Shown in pieces: positions 10,469 through 22,535 of a stretch of 64,000 bases of DNA. Location of the stretch: the NCBI GenBank assembly GCA_910574455.1, contig CAJSYZ010000002.1:2691671-2755670 (forward strand). The letters run 5' to 3'. The notes under the pieces were generated by a model. The model was not told the DNA's origin and ran no database searches. It was given only the letters and a program-made list of their open reading frames with translations. The translations under genes and the position numbers were made by a program. Source of the DNA: Trichaptum fuscoviolaceum (taxonomy: Eukaryota; Basidiomycota; Agaricomycetes; Hymenochaetales; Trichaptaceae). Within the stretch, counting starts at the first letter, position 1, and the number at the start of each line of letters is the position of its first letter.

Positions 10469-11710
10469 TTACCGGATGCGCTTCATCTGTCGAACACAAA
10501 TGTTACTTTCATACATTGAGGATGTGATAGCAGGACAGTAGTACGAACCTTTGAGGTATTGGCATCAATCCTCATTGTAAGCTTGTCGGCCTTGCCAGTG
10601 ACACGTTCCAAACGCTCGTTCTGCGACTCCAGCTCGGAACCCATAGCAAGACCAAGCGACTTCATACGCTTCGTCGCATCCAGGAGCTCATCAAGGTTGT
10701 CATCAATCTCTTCCTCCATCTCATCATCCGAAGCAGTGGCCTCAAACTGATACCTCTTGCGCTGTTCCTTGCGCATATTCAGTTCCGTCGCTGTCTTCTG
10801 ACGGCGACCTCCAATGCCTTCCTCGTCATCTTCGTCACCATATCCAGAGCCCCGAGCAAAACCGCCAACACGATTGTGTGAGTCGCGGATATCTTGCATA
10901 GCACGTTCACGCTCCGTCATCTCTTCCTGGTAGCGCATCTCTCGTTTGAGCTCCTGAGCCCTGCGCTTCTGATCCTTGTTGAATGTGATGGCAGGAATAA
11001 AGATGGATCGATTCAGTTTCTTTATTTCGTCCGTGTTGTCGTCGGCTCGCACACTGTGGCCCTTGGACACATCAAGGTGGCGCTCAGTGTTTGCAATCCG
11101 CTCTACACAAGTCAGGCCGTCTGTAACCTCCTAGACATGAGGAGTACTCACCAGACTGATCGCCAAGCTTCAGGAGAGTAGCTCTACCTGTTTCTTCTGC
11201 TTCACGGGCGAGACGAAGAGCATTCCTCGTCTGCGCCACAGTGTCTTGTTTGAGGAACCTTGTTTGTGCCTTTATTCCCTCCACATCTTCCTCCTCCTCA
11301 AACCCAGGCGTAGGTGCTGGCCTACCCTCTGGGCCATCATTGAAGCGACCAGGGCCTCCGCCATTCTCCGCAGGAGGTGCAGATCCTGCGAAGAGCGCAT
11401 CACGATCAGCATTAATGTCACGTTCCCCGCGTGCATATGGGTCAGTCACTTGACTGGCCCCTCCGTAGCCCATACGGCTGCGGTAAGAGTCGGTGGGCGG
11501 AACATCGTTGCCGCCTGAGTTCTGCCTGAAAGTCGACGGGTGGGAGTCCGCATACGTTCTGCGGTTCGAATAGTCGTCCACACCGTTGGCAGCGCCTGAG
11601 TAGTCTGAGCGATAAGACGGTGGGCGACTGCTAGTAACTGAGCCCAGTGATGGCGGTTCTTGTACAGGAGGAATGACTGGCTGGTTTTTGCGCTTGCTAA
11701 ACCACGACAT
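10469..11710 (-). CDS. SEC9: SNAP-25/Sec9-type t-SNARE
   Basis: Plasma-membrane Qb/Qc SNARE for fusion of secretory vesicles, partner of Sso-type syntaxin and Snc-type VAMP. The N-terminus (MSWFSKRKNQPVIPP) is followed by a Gly/Pro/Tyr-rich disordered region of ~120 residues. The first SNARE helix runs from QTRFLKQDTVAQTRNALRLA through TERHLDVSKGHSVRADDNT. A linker rich in Arg and Glu follows, and the second helix (DDEMEEEIDDNLDELLDATK through MRIDANTSK) carries the second SNARE motif. There is no transmembrane segment, as expected. Two introns; the last exon is only MKRIR and stop, supplying a short basic end. Total about 376 residues, shorter than yeast Sec9 but like other basidiomycete members. 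Confidence 0.9.
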
Positions 11711-11933
11711 TGCTGAGGAAGGGGAAGGGAAAGAAGAGTGATTGCTATGCGATTATTGATTCAGGTCTTATAGCACGGCACTGCCAGTTACCATCTTCGG
11801 ACAGGCTGTAACCAACAGCGGCCTCTATATTACCTACTAAAGACTATAACGACTAACATATGTACATAACTACTATGCAATGAATAAAACATGACAACTA
11901 GCAGAGAATTCAAAGGGGTGTGTATGCATGAGG

Positions 11934-14446
11934 TCAAGATTGCATAGGCTTCCGAGTCTTCCCCTTCAGCTCTTGGCTCTTCTTTCCAATGACCGTGACG
12001 CCCTTCCCGCTTTTCACGACACTCTTCAGGGCCGCTTCCTTCTGCTTTTTCACCCCTCTCACACCATTAGCTTTCGCGAACTTGTCCACGCTCCTCTCCA
12101 GGATGTCGCGCTGCTTCTTCTTCTTCCTCCGTTCCTTTGCTCGTAAAGCTTGTTTCTCCGCAGGAGTCAACTCGCTCTTAGCACGCAGATCAGATGGGTT
12201 CGAAGCGAAGACTTCTTCGGGAGCCAGAATAGTCGAGGTCGCTTTGGCTGTCGGCAATGCCGATTCTAGTGAGACAGCAGATGCATTCGTGACTGTGGAA
12301 ATAGTTGCTTTCGGCTATACGAAACAGTCAGTAACGATTTGGCTTGTGTAAGTGGAACGGAACACACCTGCTTCGGGGTGAAATGCGCATTGCAAAGGGC
12401 ATCAAGCTTGTAGCAAATGCCCTCCCAGAGCTTTTCCATCTCCTCGTGTTCTTTCCGCAGCTTCCCGTCCCGATCATCCGTAGTACTGCCTGTCTGAGCC
12501 GCGACAAATTCGTTTTCGTAGATCTGAGCAAGAGACTCCTTTGACTTCGTATCCTGAAGCTCAATAATCCGGGAAGGTAGGAATGGTTTATCGTCAACAG
12601 CACGTTTCCGTTCCACATCGTCGAAGCGTCCCTCAATGATTCTAGCCTTTATCCGCGCTTCGAGGTTTTGAACAACTTCCTCGGATACAACGGGTACAGG
12701 CTTCATGACGCGCTCGAATTCCAGATCTTCCTCCAGTAACCCGTTTTGCGGTCTGGCTCTGGAAGTCACCTCGCCCTTCAAAACCCAGTCTTTCTCGCCG
12801 ACATTTTCCGCTTCTAAAGCAGCAATTTGCTCTCTTAACGCGGCCATCCTAGCCTCATATGTAGACATATCTAAACAGAGTTGAATAAATCAGTGTTCTA
12901 GTACGAGGGTAAATTTAGGATCGTCGAAAAACACATACCTGACTTTGGTGTATCTTCATCATCGTCAGCAAACAAATCGTCCTTTAGGCGTTCAATCGCT
13001 TCTCGGCCGCTCTCTAGTACATCAGAGTCATCCTCAGAACCGAGGTTTCCATCGTCGTCGTCGAGATCGTTAGACATCGCCTCATCGTCGTCTTCTGCAT
13101 CAGAGCTGTCGTCAGGCTCGAATTCTTCGTCGTCATCATCCGAAGATTTTTGCATGAGACGGTCAACTTCAGAGAGTTTGAGACCTTTTCCTCTGCTCTT
13201 GATGGTTTTGATTTTCACTTCTTCATGGAAACGAACCTTTGAGTTCTTTGAACGGGGAACGGGACTTTCAGCCTTCCTTTTTTTACTTGGCTTAGGAGGG
13301 GCCTCAAAGAAGTCCTTGTAGTACGACTCTAGAGGAGCCTAGATGAGAAATCTTAATGAAGCGAATAAATTCTGACATACCTCCTGCCTCCTCTTCCATG
13401 TCGTCTTCCTCGAATGCCTCCACGTTGTCAACTGGAGCGAAGAGATCAATACCTTCGTCTTCCGAATCTTCGTCATCTGAATCCTTGCTAAGAGCACCAC
13501 GAGATACACTTTTCGACTCTGCTTCCATGACTTCGGCGTTGAATTCCGCGAGGTTAAAAAAATCATCGTCAAGTTCTGGATGCTTGCTCTTCGAGACTTT
13601 TCTTAACGAAGGTCGTTTGGAGGAGGATGGGGCGTCAAGATCCATAGTTGATTCCCTTCCCTCGTCATCATCGTCACTCTCCTCGTCCTCAGAGGGGTCT
13701 CTGAGCTCCTCAGTTTTCTCTTCACCGACTTCGTCATCGAGATCGTCGTCGTCAGCACCTTCATCTCCCTCCTCCTCCTCGTCTTCCCCGTCTTCCTCAT
13801 CTCCCGTGTCTAGCTCCCATTGACCATTTGCGAAGGCTGACGTGACAGACATGTCTTCGTCCTCCTCCATGTCATCTATATTGTCTTCAAGCCCTTCTTC
13901 AGAAGCGCTGTCACTTTCATCATCGTCGTCGTCGCCGTCGTCTGGCAGGTCCCTCATGCCTCTCGCGTCCACATCACCGGCATCGAACGCCTCTATGAGG
14001 GTGTCACATACATTCTTCGCCTTCAAATCCAGTTGGGCCCAAACTTGCTCTTCGTCCATGCCATCAACGAAGAGGGATGACAGAGGAGTTGGTTGAAGAA
14101 CAGCATGGGTCACAGTCTTCGGCCGTTTCGATCCAGATTCTGCTTGTGCGCGGGCTTGTGACCGAGTCTGAGGGGCTTGAGTTGGGTCGATCTGGTCAAG
14201 TAGTTCCTGTAGGTACGGTCGGGAGACAGGTTCGGATTTGAGAGCTTTCAGTATGGTGTTAGTACAAGTTGCTGTAATGGCAACTGGAAATAAAGCGTAC
14301 TCAAATCGAAGATGAATTTAGTAGCATTCAATGCGGCGTCTTGTAAATCCTTGTCCCCAGTTGCAATTTTCAATTCGCTCTTCAACTAAGGTTGTAAGAT
14401 TGCTAAGCTCAAGCGGAATTTGAAGAACCTCTTCTCCGTCATTCAT
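11934..14446 (-). CDS. MPP10: U3 snoRNP protein MPP10
   Basis: Component of the SSU processome in the nucleolus, acting with Imp3 and Imp4 on the U3 snoRNA and 18S pre-rRNA. The N-terminal exons read IATGDKDLQDAALNATKFIF, then PLSSLFVDGMDEEQVWAQLD, both typical of Mpp10. A long acidic Asp/Glu/Ser middle with several separate runs follows, then the conserved C-terminal module (YEARMAALREQIAALEAEN, GEVTSRARPQNGLLEEDLEF, RIKARIIEGRFDDVERKR, IYENEFVAAQTG, LCNAHFTPK) and a basic end (TPAEKQALRAKERRKKKKQR). The start at 14446 needs a short 43-nt intron with donor GTTCTT after MNDGEE, so the first exon is tentative. Around six introns in all. Confidence 0.88.
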
Positions 14447-15506
14447 CGTGATATTCTAGTCGTGTCGGATTTTCAATGAAGGAGAGTGAGCCGAACCCAG
14501 ACGACGGGTGTTGACCTTGAGTACATAGTATCTAAATTTAGTTCAACGCAAAAGTCGAGTTTGTTGAACTTTGTTTGCAAAGACGCCCGCGACGGCGGTA
14601 ATTGCCTTATTTATCTGTACGTGCTAGTGACAGTGTATGCTGATAAATGGCATTCAGAGACATATGTCCAGTAAACTCTTCATATGTCAAATCTTGTCTC
14701 AGGGTGATGCCTGCTTGAGTCTCCCAGTTTCTATTTCTTTAAGCACTTGTCGAAGCCAACGGCAATTGTATGGCAAAATAACGCAAAACTGGTGCGCCGC
14801 ATGCACCAAGTGACTCAATGAATGGTTATAAAGCATTGTACAGAACATTCAGAAGTAGGTAGTAAAGTAACCAACTAAATAGTATGCGTGGAATTGTATG
14901 GCATTTCGAGTTGAATGAGTTTGCTCCTATGATTGTAAGTGAGCGTAATGCATTCACCAGACATGGAAGTCATTCATACGTACTCGAAATTGGGGTACTT
15001 AGGCGTTGGCCAAAGCTTCGAATCTAGAGCGTCTTCAGCGTGCAATTTGCCTCAGTGGTAGGAGGATCTCAGAGGCGCCTCGCAACGTTCAAGTTGTTTG
15101 TCCCCCCACCCACGTGGTATTGCCTTGTTTGGATGTGAGAAACGTAACTCAACGGCGGTGCAAGTCTTCCTGAACGCTCTTTGTTCTATTCTTCCACTAT
15201 TGTTCTTTGAAAGTCACCCTCAATGTTGGTCACTACAAGCAACAAAAGGCCTGAAGAAATGGAAGCAAATTTTGCAAGATATAAGGCTCTGTTGTCGGCC
15301 TTCACTGATTATTCGAGCCTTCCGTTCCCAACTCAACACTTCCTTCCGCAGGCTCGGAAAGTTCAACGACTCTCATTTTCTTATCGCAGAGCTGTCTTTC
15401 CAGACTTACTTTTGTATTCACTTGATTTTCTGCTTGACTTCGCATCGTTCATCTGCTACTGCACACCCAAACTAGACTTCTATATCACTTCTCTGTTTTC
15501 TTCGAC
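14447..15506. other. Intergenic, divergent promoters of MPP10 and the SUR7-like gene
   Basis: About 1.06 kb with only short, unconvincing reading frames (for example 15098..15475 in plus). No tRNA, repeat or conserved domain recognised. CT-rich sequence lies just upstream of the plus-strand start at 15507. Confidence 0.5.
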
Positions 15507-16456
15507 ATGATAGCCGGTGTATCAAAAGCAGTCACGCTCTATCTTGCGCCTGTGTTGTCTTTGACGGCCCTCCTACTCGCGCTCTTTGCTTTCTTAGCAC
15601 CAGTATTGCTACTCGAAGACAGAGTAGCGCTTCTATCCGTTTCCCCGTCCACGGCCTTAACCGCTCCGGGCAAGCCTTCGACTAGCGTTGATGGACCGAC
15701 AGTCCACATGGGAGCTCTAGGTAAGTCTAATTTATAAGTAAACACCTATTTGTCCATAATAGTTACTATCTACCACGCGCGTAGGATCCTGCTCTCGTTC
15801 AACAAACGACAACCCTTTGAACTGCACGATTCCGACACTGTCTCCAACCTATGGTAAGTGTTATTGCTGTTGCGTTGTGTTTGACTTACTGATGTGTGTT
15901 TGTATACGCTTTAGACGTATCCGTCTTGCCGAACGGCGCTGCAAATCTTCTTCAAGCACCCGCAGCCACAACACCGGCATTTATTGCTGTTTCACTCGCG
16001 TTCTCGGCGCTCTTTGTCATAATTTTCACTATGATTTCCTTCAGGAGCAAGCTTGGAGCGAAACTCGGAGCCTCGCTCGAAAAGCCATTTATTAATCGAG
16101 CTGTTGCATGGATTGGCTTACTCGGTTTCATGATCGGTTAGTGTAAGATGTACGTTTGACGATTTTGTTAGTCTGACATAGGACCTGGCAGGCTTGACTG
16201 CGTTCCTTATTCTTCGCATGTGGTTCGGAAAGGCAGTCGATGACTTCAACTCGAGTGTACAACAACTGGGTGAACAGGCACCTCAAATCGCCGCTTCAAT
16301 CGGCAATGGCTTTACAAGTAAGTTTTATTTAGTCTGACCTGCCCATATGCAACTTAACTTACGGTCGTTAAAGTGGTTTGGGTAGCATATGCCTTCCTTG
16401 CCGTACCACTGGTCTGCTCCCTTGCAAAACTCCACGTCACTGCTGGAGGCAAATGA
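15507..16456 (+). CDS. SUR7/PalI-type four-span membrane protein
   Basis: The first exon opens with a hydrophobic segment (LAPVLSLTALLLALFAFLAP). A predicted extracellular loop with two cysteines follows (LGSCSRSTNDNPLNCTIPTL), then three further membrane spans: FIAVSLAFSALFVIIFTMI, NRAVAWIGLLGFMIGLTAFL and MVWVAYAFLAVPLVCSLA. The loop plus spacing matches the SUR7/PalI family of cortical membrane proteins linked to eisosomes or pH sensing. At least four small introns are needed (about 15721, 15855, 16140 and 16318). The protein ends KLHVTAGGK. About 235 residues, usual for the family. Which branch of the family it belongs to is not clear. Confidence 0.78.
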
Positions 16457-17350
16457 TTATCATTTGCACCCTTTGTAATTCACGCATCTCATTGACGAAC
16501 GTTGTGAGAACATATACTGAACATTCTATACTTTCATGGACATCGCTTAGCATATACTGTAGCGTTTATAATTGTAGACTACTTGTCATCCATCCTACTA
16601 CATACTGTTATGTACATGCGTATCGAGGGATAATAAATACGGGTGACGTTCACTGTCCCCCACTCTTGATTTGGGCTGTGATTAAGGATCATTTGAAAAA
16701 CGAAATGTATTGATCGGACACGGAGATAGACGCTGTCGATTACTTTCAGTGGCACCGTGGGACCTTCTTACTCAATGCCAGACTGTGCCAGTGGCAGGCT
16801 ACATACTATATAACTTGAATATTGGCAATCACCATTCTCGAACAATTCATTACCTCTTAATGAAGGCTTCCATCAGCTCGTCGAATATACGCATTTCATA
16901 TGTTACAACTATTTGATGTAAATTGAGAGGGTCTTAAGCGGGCTTGGAAAGAGGTGCGATAATCTATCATTCTCACCGCGCAGACTTCAATTGTATCCCA
17001 TGATGTTAGGATCAGAGAAGCTCAGATTTCCGACTCAAGACTGGTGATTTGACCAGACTTGGAAAAGATTGAATCCGGACGGAAATAAATTTGGTCAGAC
17101 GACCGAAAAACGAGCATAGAGCATAAGGTGAGGTACAGACTCAGCATTATACCCTACTAGTGCCATGTCAGCCGCGAACAGCGCTTCCCTTACACCACGC
17201 AGGTTTGTCTTTTACCTGACCTTTAGCGCGGTCATTGTCACTTGCAGAGTAGTAGTGTCAACTACCGAACTAGCGCCGCAAGTCTCTTCAAGTAGTCTTG
17301 CTCTCTCAAATTCCCTCGGAAAGCAAGTGAATACTCCCTCCTACTTCGAG
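16457..17350. other. Intergenic upstream of the PL8 gene
   Basis: About 0.9 kb. Holds the 3' flank of the SUR7-like gene and the promoter of the PL8 gene. An ATG at 17165 is in frame with the PL8 start at 17351 and adds 62 residues, so 17165-17350 may be coding or leader. Otherwise nothing recognised. Confidence 0.5.
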
Positions 17351-20333
17351 ATGCTTGGCTTTCCTTTGATCACTTGCGCTCTGCTGTCGGCATTTGGACT
17401 TCCAGGACAAGTTCTTGCTCGAGTAATCGACAATTCGCTGCCCACTACTTCACACTCTTTTAGTTTACTATCTTCCCAATCTCAGAAACCATCGTCTGTC
17501 GACTCACATTCTTTTATACCGAGTTCTATCCTTGCAACGACTACGATACCTAGTACACAGACGGCCAGCCCTGCGGCCTCGTCTGTGCTTTCATCAACGA
17601 CGCAGAATGGGACGACTCCCTCTTCTGCTCTGACTAACTCAACTGCATCGTTACCCCAACCTTCATCCACGACCGCCTCAGCTCCGACTCAAAATGCAAA
17701 CTCTTCTATAGTAGCTGACATCAACACTATCGCGATTCGACGACTGCCATTTATAGTTGCGTCGGCGACCGGCGCGTCTAGCATCTCTTCTTGGTAGGCT
17801 ATCTTTCATTTCGTCTTGCGTTGAGAGAAATTAAACGACAAGTATGCAGGATATCTTCTCTCGGAACGGATGGATCATGGAAGGACGTAGATTATACCAC
17901 CGGATGTCTTGCTCAGCGCGCGAACTGGCCCGCAGAAGTTCATTGGCAGAGAATTGGTGTGTTGAGGGAATCGCCGAAACTTATATTTATAGTTTACTTA
18001 TCCGTTGAGCAGTAACATTGTCTTCTGCTTACCATGGTGGCCTCAAAGGTGCAAGCCAATGGGTTAAGGAACCCGACGTACTTGCTGCAATCTCTCGCGC
18101 TATGGATTTCTGGTTTGCCAACGACTTCACAAACAACGCTTGTCTTGATCAAGGAGGGCTTGATACCTGTCCGTGTAATACACCCGGCCTATGGAACACA
18201 AATTGGTTTTCTAATGTATTAGGATTCAAACTTGCTTACTCTCCTAGCTTCTAACACCTCCTTCATTATGATAGATAATTGGCGTCCCCTCGCTTGTCGG
18301 CCAGTCGTGCCTCCTTTTGAACTCTAGTTTGACTGCGACTCAGCTCAGCAATTGCACCAACATTTCACAGCGTGCATTCGGCACATTCGGACGTACCATT
18401 AACGGACTCGGTACTCTCACTGGGGCCAACACTCTCGACGTAGCCAGCGTCGGAATTGACTCGGGCTTGCTCACGCTGAATGCTTCTCTGGTAAAGAATG
18501 CGTACAATAGAGTTCACAACGAAGTTGTTGTGCAAAAATCCTTGCGTGCAGATGGAATCCGCCCCGATGGTAGTTTTGGTCAGCATGCCGGTATCATCTA
18601 CAACGGAAATTACGGCAGAGTCTAGTGAGTTGTTTGTATATAACCTGAATGCGAATCTGACTTCATACTAGTTCGGATGACGTACTGGCCCTAGAGATTG
18701 AAGCGGCAGGAACACAATTCGAAGCTGGGTCAACCTCTAAAGAAGCTTTCGCCAGCCTTATAGATGGCGATCAGTGGATGATCTACCGCAACGTTAGGAC
18801 TGGTGTCCTTCATTGGGACTTTGTTCGTCTCATTTATTCGCAGTAAGATTGGGTTCTAATGCTTCATTACTCAGAGTGTACTTGGGCGATTCATTAGTTT
18901 CCCAGTAGCCGACAAGCAGTAGGTCTCTTGAGCCTGAACCAGGGGAATCACTTTGACATATGTCCACCTTTCTAGACCTACATCGAGTACGAGGATTAAC
19001 TTCACAGAACTCCAGGTTTTGGGCGACGTTTGGAATTCCGATGTTCTAACGGATGCATCATCCAACCTATCCAAGAACACGAGCGACGCGAATGCAGGCC
19101 CTTTGAACGGCAACCGTGTCTTTTACAACAATGATTACATGGTACGAGATTCACGTGCATCTTAGGATCTGCAAGTCCGTTCTTACCTTTCCATTCTGGT
19201 GTATGCAGGTTCATCGTGGTCCAGGCTATGTAACCACCCTCCGCATGTATTCGTCGCGCACAACGAACACGGAGTGCGTCAATTCCCAAAATCCGTTTGG
19301 ATTCCATCTATCTGATGGAACCGTCTACACCTATATGGACGGCGACGAATATGAAGATATCGCTGCGGCCTGGGACTGGAACCTCATTCCCGGTACCACA
19401 GTCGACTACGCTGCAACTAAGCTCAGTTGTGCTCAGACGCAGTTCGCCAGTGTTGAGAGCTTTGTCGGAGGAGTTAGCACAGGCCGTGTAGGGATTGGAG
19501 CAATGAAGTATACCAATCCTCTTACCGATGCTCTGCATTGGCAAAAGACGTGGTTCTTCTTGGAAGGCAACGTGCAACATGTTATGATCAACAGCATTAA
19601 CTCTACATCCAAAGCCCGAGTGTTTTCTGTCCTGGACCAGCGAAAGCACGTGTCCGAAATACTCGTGGATGGCGTACCAGCGGGAAACGGTAACTTCTCT
19701 CATGCTCACACTTTATGGCATGGCAACGTAGGGTATACTTTCCCTCAGATCGAAACTGGACTGCTGCCTGGCAATGATCCTGGTGTCTCGCTGTCCTTAA
19801 ATGTCGGTAATCGCACCGGAAATTGGAGTGCACTCGGAATTTCCACTCAACCACCAGCCAACGTCGACCTATTCTCTGCGTGGCTCTATCACTTCGACCA
19901 GAAGACCCCCGTATCGTATTCCATATTCCCCGCCACTTCTTATACTACTTTCATGTCGAAAGCAGCACGTACGCAGGTCATGGAATTGCAGAACGACAGG
20001 AATGTCTCTGCCATACTGGACAATGCGCATCAAACAGCCATGATAACATTCTGGTCGGAAGCGGGAGGAAGTGTCACGATTCCCAGTGGTTACCCCGGAG
20101 AGTCAGCTGTGGTGTTGAATTCGGACAAAGCCCTGCTAGTGATACTCGACAAGAGATCGTGGACTTTGACGGTTTCCGATCCAGAGCAGTCGGTGGTGGA
20201 TGCTCAGATCACTATGCGACTTCAGGGGGGACGCGCACCAAAAGGCTGGGGTCACGGACAGTCTATGACTGTAGCAATCGTGCTACCTTCTGGCTCGGCC
20301 ATTGGTAGTAGCATTAGCATACCACTTCACTAG
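17351..20333 (+). CDS. Polysaccharide lyase family 8 (chondroitin/hyaluronan/xanthan lyase type)
   Basis: Secreted lyase that cleaves uronic-acid polysaccharides by beta-elimination. Start 17351 gives the signal sequence MLGFPLITCALLSAFGLPGQ; an upstream in-frame ATG at 17165 would add 62 residues with another hydrophobic stretch. A Ser/Thr-rich linker of ~100 residues precedes the alpha/alpha toroid. The catalytic region shows the conserved NTNWFSN (Asn), SFGQHAGIIYNGNYG (His and Tyr) and HRGPGYVTTLRMYSSR (Arg). The beta-sandwich part follows: HLSDGTVYTYMDGDEYEDI, WDWNLIPGTTVDY and WQKTWFFLEGNVQHVMI. Around six introns split the toroid region; the exon from 19210 is long and clean. Substrate cannot be told from sequence. 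About 850-870 residues fits the family. Confidence 0.9.
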
Positions 20334-20555
20334 TGTGGCCATAGCAATTTGTACTATGCATACATGCTCGATGAATACGTACGTACGTTAGTAGAGCCTA
20401 TGTAGACGAATTTACTATCTGGCCATGACACCTGCTCATAGACATTGCACGTTTCAATAAAGCCCTGACAGCTATCGTTGACTGTATTATTTTGCTCAAC
20501 TACCGAACATGCGAAAATGATGATAAGAAATGCACGGGAGAAACTACATAAGAAC

Positions 20556-21403
20556 TCAGAAAGCTGGCGGTTGAGCCTGGAACTCCTCCGGCTGATCAAA
20601 AGTTGCCTCTGGCTGCGGCTGATAAGCAGCCTCGTCAGCAACGGGTTGAGGAACAATGGCGGGTTGGTCACGATGATCGGATGTGGGTTCGCCAACGACC
20701 TTGTCGAGAGGGGGCTCGAGGATCTGGACGGAGTCGGGGAGAGGCTTGCGCGGGCCAAGTTGACCCTCGGGATCCCAACCCTTCATGCTATCAAAAGATA
20801 TGATTAGTTCGCAAACAAGCTGCATCGTCGACACACTTACATTTTAACCTTAATACCAAGGACACCCTGCTTCAGCAGGACGTGGCGGTAGGCATAGTCA
20901 ACGAAGTCGCGCGCTGGCTGACCGGAGTGGACCATGAAACCATCGGTGAACTTCATCGACTTCGCACGAGCTGCACGGAGCTTGCCAGACACGACGACTT
21001 CGCAACCCTTCGCACCGGATTCCATCACGAAGCGGAGGACACCATAGCATGCACGACGGACAGCAAGGCCACCGAGAAGCTTGTAGCGCAATGACTCGCA
21101 CTGTGCGACTGCTGAAAGACCGCGGTACTGGACCTTCTCGGCGTAGAGTTCAAGGGAGTTCTCCGGGAATTTAAAACGCTTCTGGACAAGCGCGGTGAGC
21201 TCACGGATGCGGCGACCCTTCTCGCCGAGAACCTCTTGAGTGTGCGTTGCGCGGATGATGATTTCGGTACGGGCATGGGTGACACGGACGTCGCAACCTG
21301 AGTAACCCTCCTCTGCAAGCTCGCGAGTGAAGAATTCGTTGAGCTCGGCACGGAATACACCGTCAGCGACGAACTTGCGCTTCTTGCTGATTTGTGAGGC
21401 CAT
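20556..21403 (-). CDS. RPS3: 40S ribosomal protein S3 (uS3)
   Basis: Small-subunit ribosomal protein at the mRNA entry channel. The start at 21403 gives [17 protein letters not shown]. The KH domain follows ([38 protein letters not shown]), then [20 protein letters not shown] and [20 protein letters not shown]. One coding intron splits the Ile codon of [12 protein letters not shown], giving the standard uS3 end motif KIMxxWDPxG. The C-terminal extension is rich in Gln, Pro and Glu, as in other basidiomycetes. About 264 residues. A 5' UTR intron lies just upstream. Confidence 0.97.
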
Positions 21404-21419
21404 CTTGGATTGGCAGTGT

Positions 21420-21563
21420 CTATACGCGTGCAAAGTAATCAGCATGTCATCCAACTTTCGTCGAGTCCATCCACTCGTCCCAACGCATCAATCACTCTCC
21501 GTGTAGCACAGGATGCATCCAGAATGGCCTCGACAATGATCATAAGAGCATAGATTAACTTAC
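21420..21563 (-). other. 5' UTR intron of RPS3
   Basis: Minus-strand GTAAGT at 21563 and TATAG ending at 21420 frame a 144-nt intron whose acceptor lies 16 nt before the ATG. Leader introns are frequent in fungal ribosomal-protein genes. Inferred from splice signals. Confidence 0.6.
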
Positions 21564-22535
21564 TTTGATGCAAGGCTCGCGGTGGACGGCTTTGTTGACC
21601 TCGACTTCCAATTGCTCTACTCTGCTACGTTCGGCATCGGCTCCGGAATATTAAATCTCCGCTAAAGTATCCTTTTAAAGAACGTTAGCGAAGAAAATTG
21701 TGTCGTTGCCTCTTGCTCTCACTCTTCGAGTTCGCCGACATAGGTGGTCAATGCAATACTTATGGTAAGTGCTCATATTCTATAGACTTTATCGCTCTTT
21801 CCTTTTCCCCCTTTTTTCCAATGAAGAGTGTCGTTGTATTACGACCGCAACTGGCACCTCTTAGTCGAATTGGTGTGCCCTGTGGGGAATCCCCCAGGGT
21901 GCAATCACTGACATGAATGACCTTCTGAGATTTTTTTCTAGTTGTTTGCAATATCGTTCTTGCCATAACATGTTCGGTATCGCTGACTGAATCTTCGCCT
22001 GCTATTATATAGATAAGAGCTCGGCTGTGAATCACGTCCGAGTATTTCATTGGCGTTTGGTGCTGGATTTGTGTTGGAGAGCTTGAGTAATTGGTAGGTT
22101 GAACCACATTCTAGTACGAGTTAGTCAACATCATGTTGTATACACAGTGCTTACTTCAAGCAATCTATTATCATTGCTTTCACATTACTTGTTTGACAAC
22201 GAGAGAAACGTAGCACTCGGCCAACGCTCTACTACGTCAATTCAATTGCGAGTCAACTACCGGAACAACGTATCACACATGTCCGTTGGATAAAATGAGG
22301 CTGCAAAGTGTTCATGATATCAGGGAGAACGAAAAGCCACGTGGTTATCTAAGTACTTGATGGTATTGGCTAGCTGTGTTATCTTGGCTCCGCAGGAGAT
22401 TTTGAAGACCTTTCACTATCGTCTAACTTGGACCCCGTAATTGCTATCTATGCTGCTTTTAAACAGCTGAGATATGGCTCGCTTTCACAGACACTGCTTC
22501 TTGAATATCCCCCACCTTTACTTATACCCTACACC
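21564..22535. promoter_or_regulatory. Divergent promoter region of RPS3 and the amidase gene
   Basis: About 970 bp between the two genes. Reading frames here are short and composition is AT-rich with CT tracts (ctctttccttttcccccttt at about 21795). No RNA gene recognised. Confidence 0.45.

Noticed and set aside
13356..14096. Ser-rich plus-strand frames opposite MPP10
   Set aside because: Antisense of Asp/Glu codon runs (GAC/GAG) automatically yields Ser-rich frames; the minus strand is clearly MPP10.
15098..15510. Overlapping plus-strand frames of 125 and 95 codons upstream of the SUR7-like gene
   Set aside because: No domain, no signal peptide and no splice support; they lie in a promoter region.
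21420..21563. Box C/D snoRNA in the RPS3 leader intron
   Set aside because: An ATGATCA-like box C and a CTGA box D can be picked out, but box C is imperfect and terminal pairing is weak.
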